Below, piece after piece: positions 1 to 9,608 of a stretch of DNA of 64,000 bases; the stretch's first letter is position 1; each line of letters opens with the position of its first letter. The stretch covers positions 1 through 64,000 of the forward strand of contig NZ_JAAFGS010000013.1 of NCBI RefSeq assembly GCF_011090185.1, written 5' to 3'. The notes beneath the pieces were generated by a model, which was given only the letters and a program-made list of their open reading frames with translations, did no database searches and was not told the origin of the DNA. Source of the stretch: Saccharibacillus alkalitolerans (GTDB lineage: Bacteria > Bacillota > Bacilli > Paenibacillales > Paenibacillaceae). A program made the position numbers and the translations under genes.

Positions 1-1458
1 GTTTACCCAAGGGGTTTTCTAATGTCCATTTTAAGGGGTGCACTCTATTACAGCCGGCAGGCGTTTATCTTGGATCGGCCGTTTACGATCACCATGCCGA
101 CCAGCGGACAGCATCAGAACTATCCGGGTTACGGCAACCGGGACTACGCCAAGTATTTCCGGAGTAAAGAAGTCAGCTTCCCGTTCGATACCTATTCGGC
201 CGATAAGTCGACCTTCTACCCGAAGAACACCTGGATCAACATTCCGGTCAATCAAATCGTCACCGAATTCTTCCTGCCTGTGTGGGTCGACGAGGGCGAC
301 TATACCGTCCAGTTCCGCAACATCGCGGAAAATGCGCCGGGCGACTCCCCGACGCAGCAGGACGCGAACTTCGATCTTGCCAACCATGTCGCATCGGACA
401 CCGTAGACGTCGAAGTTATCGGCCGTCTGTACGACTTCCATATTACGGACATCGCCGATTACAACTGGGAACGCGTCTTCCGCACGCAGATCGGCAGCGC
501 CGTCCATACCGGACTTACCTACTGGACCGGACTGCTGGGCATCGACGGAGCGGCCCGGGGCAACGCTTCGCCGTTCACCCTTCCGATTCTGCCGGGGAGC
601 AATCCGCTGGAAGGGATGAAGAACGTGACGGTCAAGACCGGCTACCACGTGAAATTCGATTTGAAAACGAAAGGCAACATGTTCGGCCGGCAGGACGGCA
701 TCCGCATTACGCCGAGCTTTACGTTCGTCAGCCGGGACGGCCAAACGAAAACGCCGGTCGATCTGTATTACAACGACGACCACCGGACGTTCATCCAGGT
801 CGGTTCGCCGCGCGATACGGAGAAGCGCTACGTGATCTTGAACGATCGGCTGCGCAGCGTGCCGGAGGAGGAACTGAGCGACACGGCCCGGAACAAATAC
901 AATCACGATTACGGATTCGCCGAAGTCGGCAGCGTCAGCCGGGAGATGTTCGTGAGCGACTACATCCGCCGGTTCACCAAGCTCAAGACGCCGGTCGGCG
1001 GCTACGATCTGCTGCTGCTGCCGGAACAGATCCGAACGTTGATCGGGCCGAAAAGCAGCCTGCCGCCGTCCGTCGATTACGAGCGGGCCAACGCGGCGGT
1101 GCAGCGGTGGTACGGCGAATACAGCCTGCCCGGCGATCCGTACGTCGTCGCCAAAGGCACCGACCTGGCGGAATACGGGCGGACGCATCGCGGACTGACC
1201 AAGCGCGATCCTATCTTTCTGCGGGACGGTTACATCATCTTGAACTTCAACATCGAGAGCATCCGGGAAGGCAACCTGGCGAGTCCCCATCTGCAGTACA
1301 TTCATGCGCCGCTGATGAACCAGTGGCAGAAGGAAGGATTTCGGCGCGGCGTCCGGGATTCGTGGGGCAATAGGTTCGCGCTGCAGGACGGAGACATCGT
1401 GTTCTTCAACGCGGATAAGTCGTACAAGGACGATTTTCAGGTGCAGGTGCCGCATTGA
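1..1458 (+). CDS. Unrecognised protein, 3' part (possibly DUF5704 family), 5' end outside window
   Basis: The frame is open from base 1 (it reads V-Y-P-R-G-F-L before the first ATG at 22), so this is almost certainly the C-terminal part of a longer protein, not a gene starting at 22. About 486 residues are visible. They are rich in aromatic and charged residues with beta-type alternation and contain no catalytic motif or membrane segment that I recognise. The style resembles the large extracellular Paenibacillus proteins with DUF5704, but that is memory of the family and is not proven here. The gene runs convergently into the helicase gene, and the hairpin at 1487-1520 lies just past its stop. 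Confidence 0.6.
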   Translation, partial: VYPRGFLMSILRGALYYSRQAFILDRPFTITMPTSGQHQNYPGYGNRDYAKYFRSKEVSFPFDTYSADKSTFYPKNTWINIPVNQIVTEFFLPVWVDEGDYTVQFRNIAENAPGDSPTQQDANFDLANHVASDTVDVEVIGRLYDFHITDIADYNWERVFRTQIGSAVHTGLTYWTGLLGIDGAARGNASPFTLPILPGSNPLEGMKNVTVKTGYHVKFDLKTKGNMFGRQDGIRITPSFTFVSRDGQTKTPVDLYYNDDHRTFIQVGSPRDTEKRYVILNDRLRSVPEEELSDTARNKYNHDYGFAEVGSVSREMFVSDYIRRFTKLKTPVGGYDLLLLPEQIRTLIGPKSSLPPSVDYERANAAVQRWYGEYSLPGDPYVVAKGTDLAEYGRTHRGLTKRDPIFLRDGYIILNFNIESIREGNLASPHLQYIHAPLMNQWQKEGFRRGVRDSWGNRFALQDGDIVFFNADKSYKDDFQVQVPH

Positions 1459-1486
1459 CGGTATGTCCCGGAGGAAGCCGGACATG

Positions 1487-1520
1487 AAAAAGCGATCCCC
1501 GGCCGAAGCCATGGGATCGC
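1487..1520 (-). terminator. Rho-independent terminator of the helicase gene
   Basis: Perfect 8-bp stem GCGATCCC (1492-1499) / GGGATCGC (1513-1520). Read on the minus strand it is followed by a run of five T, so it fits termination of the minus-strand helicase gene that ends at 1623. Confidence 0.7.
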
Positions 1521-1622
1521 TAATATCAGGCCTGTCTGTCATCTCCCTCAGCCTACGGAAGCGGCACGGAGAGGGGAGGAGGCATCGTCGACGGTTGACG
1601 GGAGACGGCCGGGTATCGTCTA

Positions 1623-4010
1623 TCACACCGGCACGTCTTTGCGCCCTTTCTTCATCGGAGAGCCGCAGAGCGGACACGGCTTGTGGGCCGCGTTCATATC
1701 CTTGCTGTGCATGATGCGCGTCCAGGCGACGCAGGAGTCGGACGTGCACAGCCAGACCGGTACGCTCTGTGTTCTCGCCGGAGCCGCAGCGCCGCGGCTT
1801 TGGCCGGAGCTTCCCGGTTGAGCATCCGCCCGGCCCATTCGGCCCGTTCGGACTTTGCCGAACCGCCCGGGATCGGGAGCGCCGACCCGGCGGCCGCCGA
1901 ATTCGGCGCGCGAAGCGGCATCGGAAGCGGAGGTGTCCTGGCCGAACGCGGACAGAAGGAAGCGCGATACGGCCGCTTTTTTGCCGCGCTGCATGGCGGG
2001 CGAACTGACGAACAGCTGCTCTTTCGCCCGCGTCACGGCGACATAGGCCAGACGACGCTCTTCTTCGAGCGCTTCGGCATAGCTGGCGTCGCCTTCCAGT
2101 CCTACGCGGGTATCGCGCAGAGAGTCGGCCCCGAGCGCCGAAGAGTGCGGCAGCGTGCCTTCGGAAGCTCCGATCAGGAAGACGACGGGGAACTCCAGGC
2201 CCTTCGACTTGTGGATCGTCATCAACGCCACGCGGTTGCCCTGAGCCTGCGACTTCACGGCCGCGGTCTGCTGATTTCGCAGCAGCATGTCGTCGACGAA
2301 GGCGAGAAACGAGACGATGGAGTCGAAGCGTCCGGCGGACGTCTCCAGTTCGTCGAGCATTTCCTTGAGCATTTCCCGGTGCGAAGTCTGTTCGCTGTGT
2401 TCGCCCGCCTGGATATAGGCGTCATAGAAGCTTTGACGAATCTGAGTGATCGCGGCGGCCGGTACCAGGCCCTTGAGCGAACGGATCATTTCGAGCCGCT
2501 GACGGATCTTGTCCAGCTGGAAATCTTTCAGGCCGGGCAGCGTCAGCAGATGAACGAGAGGCCCCTTTTTGGGACGTCCGGCGTCCGTTTCGCGAATATG
2601 GGCCATGCCTTTGTCCCGAGCGATATACAGAGTCGGCAGCACGCTCGGCATCGCGTCGAAATCGCGTCGGTTGATCGACAGCCGCATGTGATCGAGCACC
2701 GGTTTGACGAGCCAATGCTCGTAGAGCAGCCGCCCGTCTCCGTAATCGATATGCGGGATATCGCGGATCACGAGCTGCTCCAGCACGGCGCGGTTGCTGC
2801 TCGAAGAACGATACAGAATCGCGAAATCGCCGTATTCCCGCCGGCCCGCCGCCACTTCGCGGCGGATGAATTCCACGACTTCGTTCGCTTCGTCGTCGGC
2901 GGAATCCGGACGCATGTACGCCGGAAGCAGCGATCCGCCGTTTGCGGCGCGCAGCGTCTTGTTTCTCCGCATTTTGTTGTGGCGGATGACTTCGTTGCCG
3001 AGGCCGACGATGGCCGGCACGGAGCGGTAGTTGATGTCCAGCGTGATGACGCGCGCTTTCGGATACAGCTTCTCGAATTCGAGAATGAATTCGCTGCGGG
3101 CGCCGTTGAACGAATAGATGGTCTGGTCGTCGTCGCCGACCACCATCAGGTTGTTGCGCGGCGCGGCGATCATTTTGACGATTTCGTATTGAAGCAGGTT
3201 CGTGTCCTGGAATTCGTCGACCATCAGATGGGTGAAGCGGCGGCGCAGGCGTTCGAGCAGCTCGGGACGCTGCTTCAGCATGGCGTGCGCGCCGGTCAGC
3301 ACGTCGTCGAAGTCGATCTTGCCGTTCTCTTCCTTCCAGGCTTCGTAGCGCAGCAGAATACGCTTCATCTGCCGATCGGCTTCGCTCTTCTCCGGCAGCT
3401 GCTGCGCCGTCATCAGGTTCACCTTGTAGGAGGACAGCAGCGCCAGCAGGTTCTCCGGCGGATAGGCGTCCTGAAGGCTCAGTTCGCGCATGATTTGCTG
3501 CAGTTGGATATGCTGCCGCCGCGTGTCGCCGAAGATTTCTTTCTGGCCTCCCTGGCTGAACAGCAGCCACAGGCAGAACGAATGGAAGGTCCGGGCCTGA
3601 ATGCGGCCGGCTTCGTATTCGCCGATTCCCGGCAGTCCGGCGATCCGTTCGCGCATCTCGGCCGCGGCCTTGCTGGAGAAGGTCAGCAGCAGAATGCCCG
3701 ACGGTTCGATGCCGCGCACGTCGAGCAGATACCCCGTGCGGCAGACGAGCGTGCTGGTCTTGCCGGAGCCCGCGCCGGCAAGCGTCAGCAGCGGTCCTTC
3801 CGTGCAGCGTACGGCGGCGATCTGGGCGGGATTCAGACGAATGCCCGCCTGCTCCAGTCCGCGAAAATAAGCGGCGTCCAGCTCGCCGAGCTGTCCGCCG
3901 ACCGATGCGGTCTGCCGCGCGGCGGCTCCCGCCGCGAGTTCGGCCCGGGGCACCCTGGCCGAGGATGCGCCGAAAGGTTTGTTTTCAAATTTGGATGTTG
4001 ATCTCTCCAC
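1623..4010 (-). CDS. UvrD/Rep-type superfamily 1 ATP-dependent DNA helicase with C-terminal zinc motif
   Basis: About 795 residues. An SF1A DNA helicase, expected to unwind duplex DNA 3'-5' in repair or recombination. Visible motifs in order: Walker A AGAGSGKTST, motif Ia LTFSSKAAAEM, Walker B VDEFQDTN, motif III GDDDQTIYSFNGAR, motif V TIHKSKGLEF and motif VI EEERRLAYVAVTRA. The C-terminal tail carries a C-x4-C and a C-x2-C pair about 30 residues apart, likely a zinc-binding module, as in YjcD-like helicases. The GTG at 4010 is preferred because AGGGGA lies about 6 nt upstream; an in-frame ATG at 4082 has no visible ribosome binding site. It stands alone between convergent and same-strand neighbours with their own terminators. 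Confidence 0.9.
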   Translation of the reverse strand: MERSTSKFENKPFGASSARVPRAELAAGAAARQTASVGGQLGELDAAYFRGLEQAGIRLNPAQIAAVRCTEGPLLTLAGAGSGKTSTLVCRTGYLLDVRGIEPSGILLLTFSSKAAAEMRERIAGLPGIGEYEAGRIQARTFHSFCLWLLFSQGGQKEIFGDTRRQHIQLQQIMRELSLQDAYPPENLLALLSSYKVNLMTAQQLPEKSEADRQMKRILLRYEAWKEENGKIDFDDVLTGAHAMLKQRPELLERLRRRFTHLMVDEFQDTNLLQYEIVKMIAAPRNNLMVVGDDDQTIYSFNGARSEFILEFEKLYPKARVITLDINYRSVPAIVGLGNEVIRHNKMRRNKTLRAANGGSLLPAYMRPDSADDEANEVVEFIRREVAAGRREYGDFAILYRSSSSNRAVLEQLVIRDIPHIDYGDGRLLYEHWLVKPVLDHMRLSINRRDFDAMPSVLPTLYIARDKGMAHIRETDAGRPKKGPLVHLLTLPGLKDFQLDKIRQRLEMIRSLKGLVPAAAITQIRQSFYDAYIQAGEHSEQTSHREMLKEMLDELETSAGRFDSIVSFLAFVDDMLLRNQQTAAVKSQAQGNRVALMTIHKSKGLEFPVVFLIGASEGTLPHSSALGADSLRDTRVGLEGDASYAEALEEERRLAYVAVTRAKEQLFVSSPAMQRGKKAAVSRFLLSAFGQDTSASDAASRAEFGGRRVGAPDPGRFGKVRTGRMGRADAQPGSSGQSRGAAAPARTQSVPVWLCTSDSCVAWTRIMHSKDMNAAHKPCPLCGSPMKKGRKDVPV

Positions 4011-4270
4011 TGATTGTCCCCTCGATTCGTTCACTCGCTGCCGCCGCGGCCTGTGCCCGGCGAAGCGGCCCAAATGGCTCATTTTTCGGCGAAGTCCGGC
4101 TTGCGCCGCGCTGATTCCGTCAAAATTCCGATTTTATAAATGTATCACGAGCGCTTTACGAGCGTCAAAGGAAACAGCCGTCTTTTCCTTTATTTTCTCC
4201 TGACCCGCACGTCGATAGGGACAGAGAAGGGAGGGGAAGGCGCGGGAGACCGGATAGGCGAAGACGCGGC

Positions 4271-4312
4271 AAAAAGCCGTGCGTGCCCCGATCGGGACAC
4301 GCACGGCTTTTT
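4271..4312. terminator. Strong bidirectional terminator
   Basis: AAAAAGCCGTGCGTG pairs with CACGCACGGCTTTTT (stem of about 15 bp, short GC-rich loop). The A and T runs on both sides make it usable in both directions. It lies 25 nt past the hmoB stop on the minus strand. Confidence 0.85.
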
Positions 4313-4337
4313 GTGCGGCTTCAACATAACCGGCAGA

Positions 4338-4856
4338 TTAACATTTGCTCGTCTTGCCGAGTTCCGGCGGCGTGATGCGATAGGTAGTCAGGAACGCCGG
4401 ACGGGCAAAAATCTCCGGGCGCTGCTGGGTGATGCCTTCGGACGTGTCGCGTTTCTTGTGCGCATGATTGTACGCTTCCGAACTCTGCCAGGCTTTGAAG
4501 CTCTCCTCGTCCTTCCAGACGGTGAGAATCACGTAGGTGTCGCCCTGCAGCGGACGCAGCACCCGGATGCCCGAGAAGCCCGGCATCTCTTCGACGCGGC
4601 GTGCACGTCCGAGGAATCTCTCTTCGAAAGCGGTCCGTCCGCCTTCGACGACCGGAATGTTGTTCATGACCGCATAGCTGCCGGCCAGCGAGCCCGAACT
4701 GTCGATCGCCTGGTAAGCGGAACGGGAGTCGATGGACGTATCCGGCGGCGTAACGGCTTCAAAAAGATACAGCGTTTCGTCTTCGCCGCTTAGCGTATAC
4801 ACATTGTCGAGCTGCGGATCTTCCGGCAGCGTACCGTGGAATAAATACAGAAACAT
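4338..4856 (-). CDS. hmoB: Heme-degrading monooxygenase HmoB (ABM/IsdG-like)
   Basis: 172 residues. Antibiotic-biosynthesis-monooxygenase fold protein that opens the heme ring; cytoplasmic role in iron release or heme detoxification. It matches the Bacillus subtilis HmoB pattern as I recall it: VMNNI, GR..FEERF, PGF..IRVLRPL, DTYVILT.W.DEESF, AHKKR.TS.GI, FARPAFLTTY. The ABM domain fills roughly residues 65-165; the N-terminal 60 residues are the HmoB-type extension. The ATG at 4856 is chosen because AGG lies 9 nt upstream; a TTG at 4865 abuts the same AGG. It is monocistronic and divergent from the SLH gene. No Fur-type box was seen upstream. Confidence 0.87.
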   Translation of the reverse strand: MFLYLFHGTLPEDPQLDNVYTLSGEDETLYLFEAVTPPDTSIDSRSAYQAIDSSGSLAGSYAVMNNIPVVEGGRTAFEERFLGRARRVEEMPGFSGIRVLRPLQGDTYVILTVWKDEESFKAWQSSEAYNHAHKKRDTSEGITQQRPEIFARPAFLTTYRITPPELGKTSKC

Positions 4857-4865
4857 ACGAATCAA

Positions 4866-5183
4866 CCTGCCTTTGCGTCAAAATGGGGATTTCTGACTGC
4901 GCCTAGAAACGGGAAAGCGTTCGTAAGCGGCGCGGTTCTACCTTCATTATACCCTCCTCGCAGCTTAAGGAAGCGACAGATGAAAGAACAGTCTGCGCAA
5001 TGTCTGTATGCTGGCGAAAATTTTAAAGTCACGTTCGGGTTTAGGTTTACTTTATTGGAGTTAAAATTATTTTATGGAAATTAAATTCCATAAACCTCTC
5101 ATGCTGTTGTCGCTAATAACATCCAGAGGGCGAGAAGTGAAAGATCCCAAAGAAACAGAAATTTATTCCGTTCAGGAGGAACT
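4866..5183. other. Divergent intergenic region, hmoB / SLH gene
   Basis: AT-rich stretch carrying the promoters of two divergent genes. Apart from the inverted repeat at 5071-5094 and the AGGAGG just before 5184, I see no feature that I can name and no convincing small gene. Confidence 0.5.
5071..5094. promoter_or_regulatory. 9-bp inverted repeat, possible operator
   Basis: TTTATGGAA (5071-5079) and TTCCATAAA (5086-5094) form a perfect 9-bp inverted repeat with a 6-nt spacer about 90 nt upstream of the SLH gene. It has no T tract, so it suits a protein-binding site or an RNA hairpin in the leader better than a terminator. Confidence 0.45.
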
Positions 5184-8099
5184 ATGGTACAAAAAAACAG
5201 ACAGCAAGAAAAAGCGGGAAAGTTGGTATTTGTTTGGGCCTTGGTTCTGTTTTTAATGGCGCAGCTGCTTCCGGTAAGTCAGAAAGCGGCGCATGCCGAA
5301 GATGCTTTTTCTTGGCAGACTTTAGGACAAGATTTTTTTACGGAAAGTAACGTTGCTAGACCTTCGCTTGCGGTTGACAAACAAAGCGGGAAAGTTTACG
5401 CGGCTTATCGCGATCAGGGAGCGGGCGGAAAAATTTCGGTCATGCAATACGACGGAACGGAATGGACTTACGTCGGTCAAAGAGGTGTTTCGACAGGCAG
5501 CGGAGATTATGTAGATATCGTCGTCGATAACGCTGGAACGCTTTACTTATCTTACCGAGATGATGCGCTTGAAAGTAAAGCCGTCGTTCTTGCTTATGGC
5601 GAAGGCGGATGGGCACCTTTAGGAATGCAGGTAGTTTCGGATTCTTCCGTTGGCAAAACTCAATTAGCGGTTGATCGATCCGGAACGTTGTATATCGCTT
5701 ATTTCGATTACTCGAGGCAGGGGAAAATGACGGTAAAACGGTATGATCGTCTGTTTGCTTCGTGGGAAACGGTAGGGCAACCCGGATTTTCGCCGGGCAG
5801 TGGTTTTTATTTCGGTTTGGCAGTAAACCCGGTTAACGGAGATCCTTATGTGGCCTTTACAAGTAATGAAGAAGATCAAAAGGCTTTCATGATGAAATAT
5901 GACGAAGGAACTTGGAGCATGGTAGGCTCAAGCGCTCTCTCATCAGGGCAGGCAACTTACCTTTCATTTGCATTCGATTCGACAGGAATTCCTTACGTAG
6001 CCTACCAAGACGGGACTGATTTTTATTCCGCTTCGGTAATGAGGTACGGTACGAACGGTTGGGAAGCAGTGTCTCCCTCCACCCTTCCCGGTACCGACAT
6101 AAATGGTGCCGAGCTTGCGACCGACCCGGTCAGCAACGACGTTTACTTGGGTTATCTAATATATATCGAAGACGAAGAGATCTACCAGGCTAATATTGTG
6201 AAGTATGACGGAACGGAATGGCGCTTAATCGGTCAAAGTGCGGCTTCGCAGCATGTCTTCGAATTGTCGTTCGCGACGGACTTGAACCGTTCCTTGTATG
6301 CGCTCTATTGGCATCCCGACGGACTTAGAGTCGATAAGTATGCGGCAGTCATCAGAAGCTACACGGTGAATTTCGAAACCACAGGCGGAAGCCCCGTACA
6401 AAGCGTGGTCGTAAACGCCAATTCGCCGGTAACGCAGCCTTCCCCTCCGACGCGGACTGGCTACACGTTCGACGGCTGGTACAGCGACAGTGCACTGACG
6501 ACGCCGTATGACTTCTCGGCGCCGATCACGGCCAATACGACGCTGTACGCAAAGTGGACGGCGAACGGTTATACGGTGAATTTCGACTCGAACGAAGGCA
6601 CCGAGGTTGAAAGCCAGACCGTGAACTATAACGAAACGGCGGCTGCGCCGTCGGCTCCGACGCGAACCGGCTACACGTTCGACGGCTGGTACAGCGACAG
6701 CGATCTGGAAACACCGTTCAACTTCAGCACACCGATTACGGCGGACACGACGCTCTACGCGAAGTGGTCGATCAACAGCTACACGGTAAGTTATGAAACG
6801 AACGGCGGAAGCGCGATAACCGATCAGACTGTCGACTATAATACAACGGTTACCGAACCGTCGGCTCCGACGCGAACCGGTTACACGTTCGGCGGCTGGT
6901 ACAGCGACAGCGATCTGACGATTCCGTTCAACTTTAATGCGCCAATTACCGAGAATACGACGCTGTATGCGAAATGGACGTCCGCCGACGCAAGATTATC
7001 CGGCTTCTCCGTTGACCAAGGGACGTTGGACCCTGTCTTTATGGCTTCGACGTTCACCTATAACGTCAGAAACGTGCCAAATTCGGTAACGGCCTTGAAT
7101 TTGAGCATAACCAAGGCCGACCGTAGGGCAAGTCTCGACGTAACGGGAGCGACCGAAGTTTCCGTGACAGACGATGTTTATGTGTATCGCGTAGCCGATC
7201 TGACGGTAGGCCCTAACCCGGTGCAGATTAAGGTCACGGCAGAAGACGATACCTTTACGACGTACAGCCTGACTATCGATCGGGCTGCCGCGCCGGTATC
7301 GCCGACTCCGACGACCCCGGTACCGGATCCGACTCCGACAACGCCTGCACCTGCTCCTGCACCATCGGCACCGACACCTACGCCAACTCCGGTTCCGACA
7401 CCTGCTCCGGCTCCGGTACCGCCGGCACCGGCTCCGACGACGGCTCCGGTCTTCCAGAACGGCGTCGTTGACGGCGAGGCTCTGGTAAGCAGAATCTCCG
7501 CCGCCGCGAACAGTGCGCCTTCCGGCGCAGCGACATTGACGGATACGGGCGCGCACTGGGCACGGCAGGCAATCGGAACTTTTGCCAGACTCGGCTTCGT
7601 AACCGGCGATCCGGACGGGAGCTTCCGTCCGAATGATAAGATCACGCGCGGAGAGTTCGCGGCGATTCTGTCCCGCGTTTTCCCTGTCGAACAAGCGAGC
7701 GCGGCTGCGCCGGTCCTGAACGACGTCAACAATCATTGGGCGAACGAGTCAATCCGAAGGCTGGTAAGCGTAGGCGTTCTGAAAGGATACGGAGACGGCA
7801 CATTCAGACCGAACCGGACAATCAGCCGGGAAGAAATGGCCGCCGTATTGTCTCGGATCGTTAATCTGAATGAAGTCAATAAGGATACTTCGAGAGGAAG
7901 TTTTGTCGATCAGTCGCAGATCAGCCCTTATGCGGCGGATGCGGTAAGACAAGCGGCCCAGGCCGGCATCGTCAGCGGTAAGCCGGGAGAAGTATTCGAT
8001 CCGAAAGGACAGAGTTCCCGAGCCGAAGCGGTTGTCATTTTAAGCAATACGTTAAATTTGGATCCGCAAATTTGGGTGATCTTGAACAATCTTGAATAA
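5184..8099 (+). CDS. Secreted SLH-domain surface protein with InlB-type repeats
   Basis: 971 residues. Signal peptide with positive N-terminus, hydrophobic residues 14-30 and a likely cleavage after A-H-A at residue 38. Residues 45-390 hold about six loose repeats of the form Y-x-G-x-W-x-x-V-G, suggesting a beta-propeller. Residues about 393-599 hold three InlB/Listeria-Bacteroides repeats of about 70 residues (GYTF.GWYSDS, TTLYAKW). Then come a cadherin-like beta-sandwich (about 600-695), a Pro/Thr linker (about 700-755) and three SLH domains (about 780-971; W-x3-I..., DG.FRPN...R.E) that should bind the pyruvylated secondary cell wall polymer. AGGAGG precedes the ATG. A terminator follows at 8181. 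The ligand of the propeller part is unknown. Confidence 0.92.
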   Translation: MVQKNRQQEKAGKLVFVWALVLFLMAQLLPVSQKAAHAEDAFSWQTLGQDFFTESNVARPSLAVDKQSGKVYAAYRDQGAGGKISVMQYDGTEWTYVGQRGVSTGSGDYVDIVVDNAGTLYLSYRDDALESKAVVLAYGEGGWAPLGMQVVSDSSVGKTQLAVDRSGTLYIAYFDYSRQGKMTVKRYDRLFASWETVGQPGFSPGSGFYFGLAVNPVNGDPYVAFTSNEEDQKAFMMKYDEGTWSMVGSSALSSGQATYLSFAFDSTGIPYVAYQDGTDFYSASVMRYGTNGWEAVSPSTLPGTDINGAELATDPVSNDVYLGYLIYIEDEEIYQANIVKYDGTEWRLIGQSAASQHVFELSFATDLNRSLYALYWHPDGLRVDKYAAVIRSYTVNFETTGGSPVQSVVVNANSPVTQPSPPTRTGYTFDGWYSDSALTTPYDFSAPITANTTLYAKWTANGYTVNFDSNEGTEVESQTVNYNETAAAPSAPTRTGYTFDGWYSDSDLETPFNFSTPITADTTLYAKWSINSYTVSYETNGGSAITDQTVDYNTTVTEPSAPTRTGYTFGGWYSDSDLTIPFNFNAPITENTTLYAKWTSADARLSGFSVDQGTLDPVFMASTFTYNVRNVPNSVTALNLSITKADRRASLDVTGATEVSVTDDVYVYRVADLTVGPNPVQIKVTAEDDTFTTYSLTIDRAAAPVSPTPTTPVPDPTPTTPAPAPAPSAPTPTPTPVPTPAPAPVPPAPAPTTAPVFQNGVVDGEALVSRISAAANSAPSGAATLTDTGAHWARQAIGTFARLGFVTGDPDGSFRPNDKITRGEFAAILSRVFPVEQASAAAPVLNDVNNHWANESIRRLVSVGVLKGYGDGTFRPNRTISREEMAAVLSRIVNLNEVNKDTSRGSFVDQSQISPYAADAVRQAAQAGIVSGKPGEVFDPKGQSSRAEAVVILSNTLNLDPQIWVILNNLE
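6361..6979 (+). repeat. Three tandem ~210-bp repeats inside the SLH gene
   Basis: Near-identical DNA (for example TACACGTTC-GACGGCTGG and its variant) recurs with starts near 6459, 6669 and 6879, a spacing of exactly 210 bp (70 codons). It encodes the InlB-type B repeats. The high nucleotide identity suggests recent duplication or gene conversion. Confidence 0.85.
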
Positions 8100-8180
8100 A
8101 ACTTTAAATATCTATTTTCGACTGATTCAAACATAGAAAAGGAGTTTCTGATACTCTTGCAATGAAAAGTTTCTGTTTAG

Positions 8181-8211
8181 GACCGTCGATTTTATTCGAC
8201 GGTCTTTTTTT
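8181..8211 (+). terminator. Rho-independent terminator of the SLH gene
   Basis: GACCGTCGA / TCGACGGTC, perfect 9-bp stem with TTTTAT loop followed by eight T. Confidence 0.85.
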
Positions 8212-8303
8212 GTTAAAAGAAACCAGGAACAGAAAGTGAGCAGAACTTATGTCGCGCGGCTCTGCGTTCTTCTTCGTTTGCCTTGCGCCTTTTCCGCAAG
8301 CCT

Positions 8304-9566
8304 TCACCCATCGCCCCGCCGAAACTCGTTCGGCGTGCGCCCGGTCGCCTTCTTGAAGACGCGGCTGAAATACTTCTCGTCCTGGTATCCGACCAGTTCG
8401 GCAATGCGCACGACGAGCATGTCGGAGTCCAGCAGCAGCTGCTTGGCGCGCTCCAGCCGCACACCGGCCAGATAGTCGAACACGTTCTGACCGAACTGCC
8501 GCTTGAATCGCCGGGAAATGTATTCTCGGCTCAAAAAGAAGCGGTCCGTCAGGTCCTGGAGCGTCAATTCCTCCCGGTAGTGCTCGCGAATATAAGCCGC
8601 AATCTCTTCCATGACACCGGGGCCGCCGGCCGATCCGTCTTCGAACGCATGGATATATCCGCTTGAGCCGTCCGGCATCGCCCTGAACGGATTCAGCGCT
8701 TCCTGCGCCTGCAGATACGAGGCCCGGAGCCCTTCCCCGAACCCGTCGGCGCATCCGCCGAGTCCGAAATGCAGCGGTTCGCCGAGCACGCCGGCGAATC
8801 CTTCATTCATGCGGGCCAGCCTGTCCCCGACATGCGCGGCGCCGCTCCAAAAAAAGACCACCAATTCGCGTTCCTGGCCCAGGTTGCGGAACGCATAGCC
8901 TTCCCGGCCTCGGCCCAGCAGCTCGTTGGCCACGTTGGCGAGTGTAAAGAACAACAGCTCCGTTCGGCCGGCGTATTTGTGCCAGAGCGGCGAATCGTCG
9001 CCCGGGCGGATGACGGCGCTGCGCACCGTGCCCGAAATTCCGGCCAGGCCGAATTCGCCGATAAGTTCCCGTTCGGCCGTCTCTCTCGCGGCCGGGCCTC
9101 CCAGCAGGTCGGAGCACAGCTTATCGCGGTACATCGGCTTGAATCGATTGACTTCCATGGTCTGTTCGAGCAGCCTGCGGCGGCTCTCTTCGCCGCTGCG
9201 CCAGCTCTCTACCGCTCTCCCGAAAGCTTCGTTGAGCTGATCGCCGTCGATCGGCTTCAGCAGATAGTCCATTCCGCCGTAGCGGAGCGTCTGGCGGGCG
9301 AAGTCGAAGTCGCCGTGCCCGCTGATGACCAACGTCTTCGTCTCCGGCGTGCTCCGGCTGATCCATTCCAGCAGGTCGATTCCTCCGCCCGCCGGCATGA
9401 TCATGTCCGTCAGGACGATCTGCGGCGCGTGCCGCTCGATCATCGCTACCGCCTCGCGGCCGCTGGAAGCTTCCCACACTTCGGCCGGTTCGTACCGCTC
9501 CCAATCGATCAGGAGGCGGATCGCCTCCCGAACATGGGCTTCGTCGTCCACAATCAGCACTCTCAT
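8304..9566 (-). CDS. Two-component response regulator, REC + AraC (YesN type)
   Basis: 420 residues. The receiver domain (about 1-120) has the acidic pair D8/D9, phospho-acceptor D54 in LTDMIMP and the lysine in LLKPID. The C-terminal 100 residues form an AraC-type double helix-turn-helix (LTLQDLTDRFFLSREYISRRFKRQFGQNVFDYL..., VGYQDEKYFSRVFKKATGRTP.EFR). The ATG at 9566 is chosen for GGGAGG 6 nt upstream; the in-frame start at 9593 would add nine residues without a site. It is 42 nt downstream of the kinase gene on the same strand, so the two form one operon, and it probably activates the divergent sugar transporter. Confidence 0.93.
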   Translation of the reverse strand: MRVLIVDDEAHVREAIRLLIDWERYEPAEVWEASSGREAVAMIERHAPQIVLTDMIMPAGGGIDLLEWISRSTPETKTLVISGHGDFDFARQTLRYGGMDYLLKPIDGDQLNEAFGRAVESWRSGEESRRRLLEQTMEVNRFKPMYRDKLCSDLLGGPAARETAERELIGEFGLAGISGTVRSAVIRPGDDSPLWHKYAGRTELLFFTLANVANELLGRGREGYAFRNLGQERELVVFFWSGAAHVGDRLARMNEGFAGVLGEPLHFGLGGCADGFGEGLRASYLQAQEALNPFRAMPDGSSGYIHAFEDGSAGGPGVMEEIAAYIREHYREELTLQDLTDRFFLSREYISRRFKRQFGQNVFDYLAGVRLERAKQLLLDSDMLVVRIAELVGYQDEKYFSRVFKKATGRTPNEFRRGDG

Positions 9567-9608
9567 CTCGGGCCTCCCCATATCTGTCCGCATTCCCTGT
9601 CCATTTCT

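Noticed and set aside
22-1458. Gene starting at the ATG at position 22
   Set aside because: The frame is open to the first base of the window and no ribosome site precedes the ATG, so the gene most likely begins outside.
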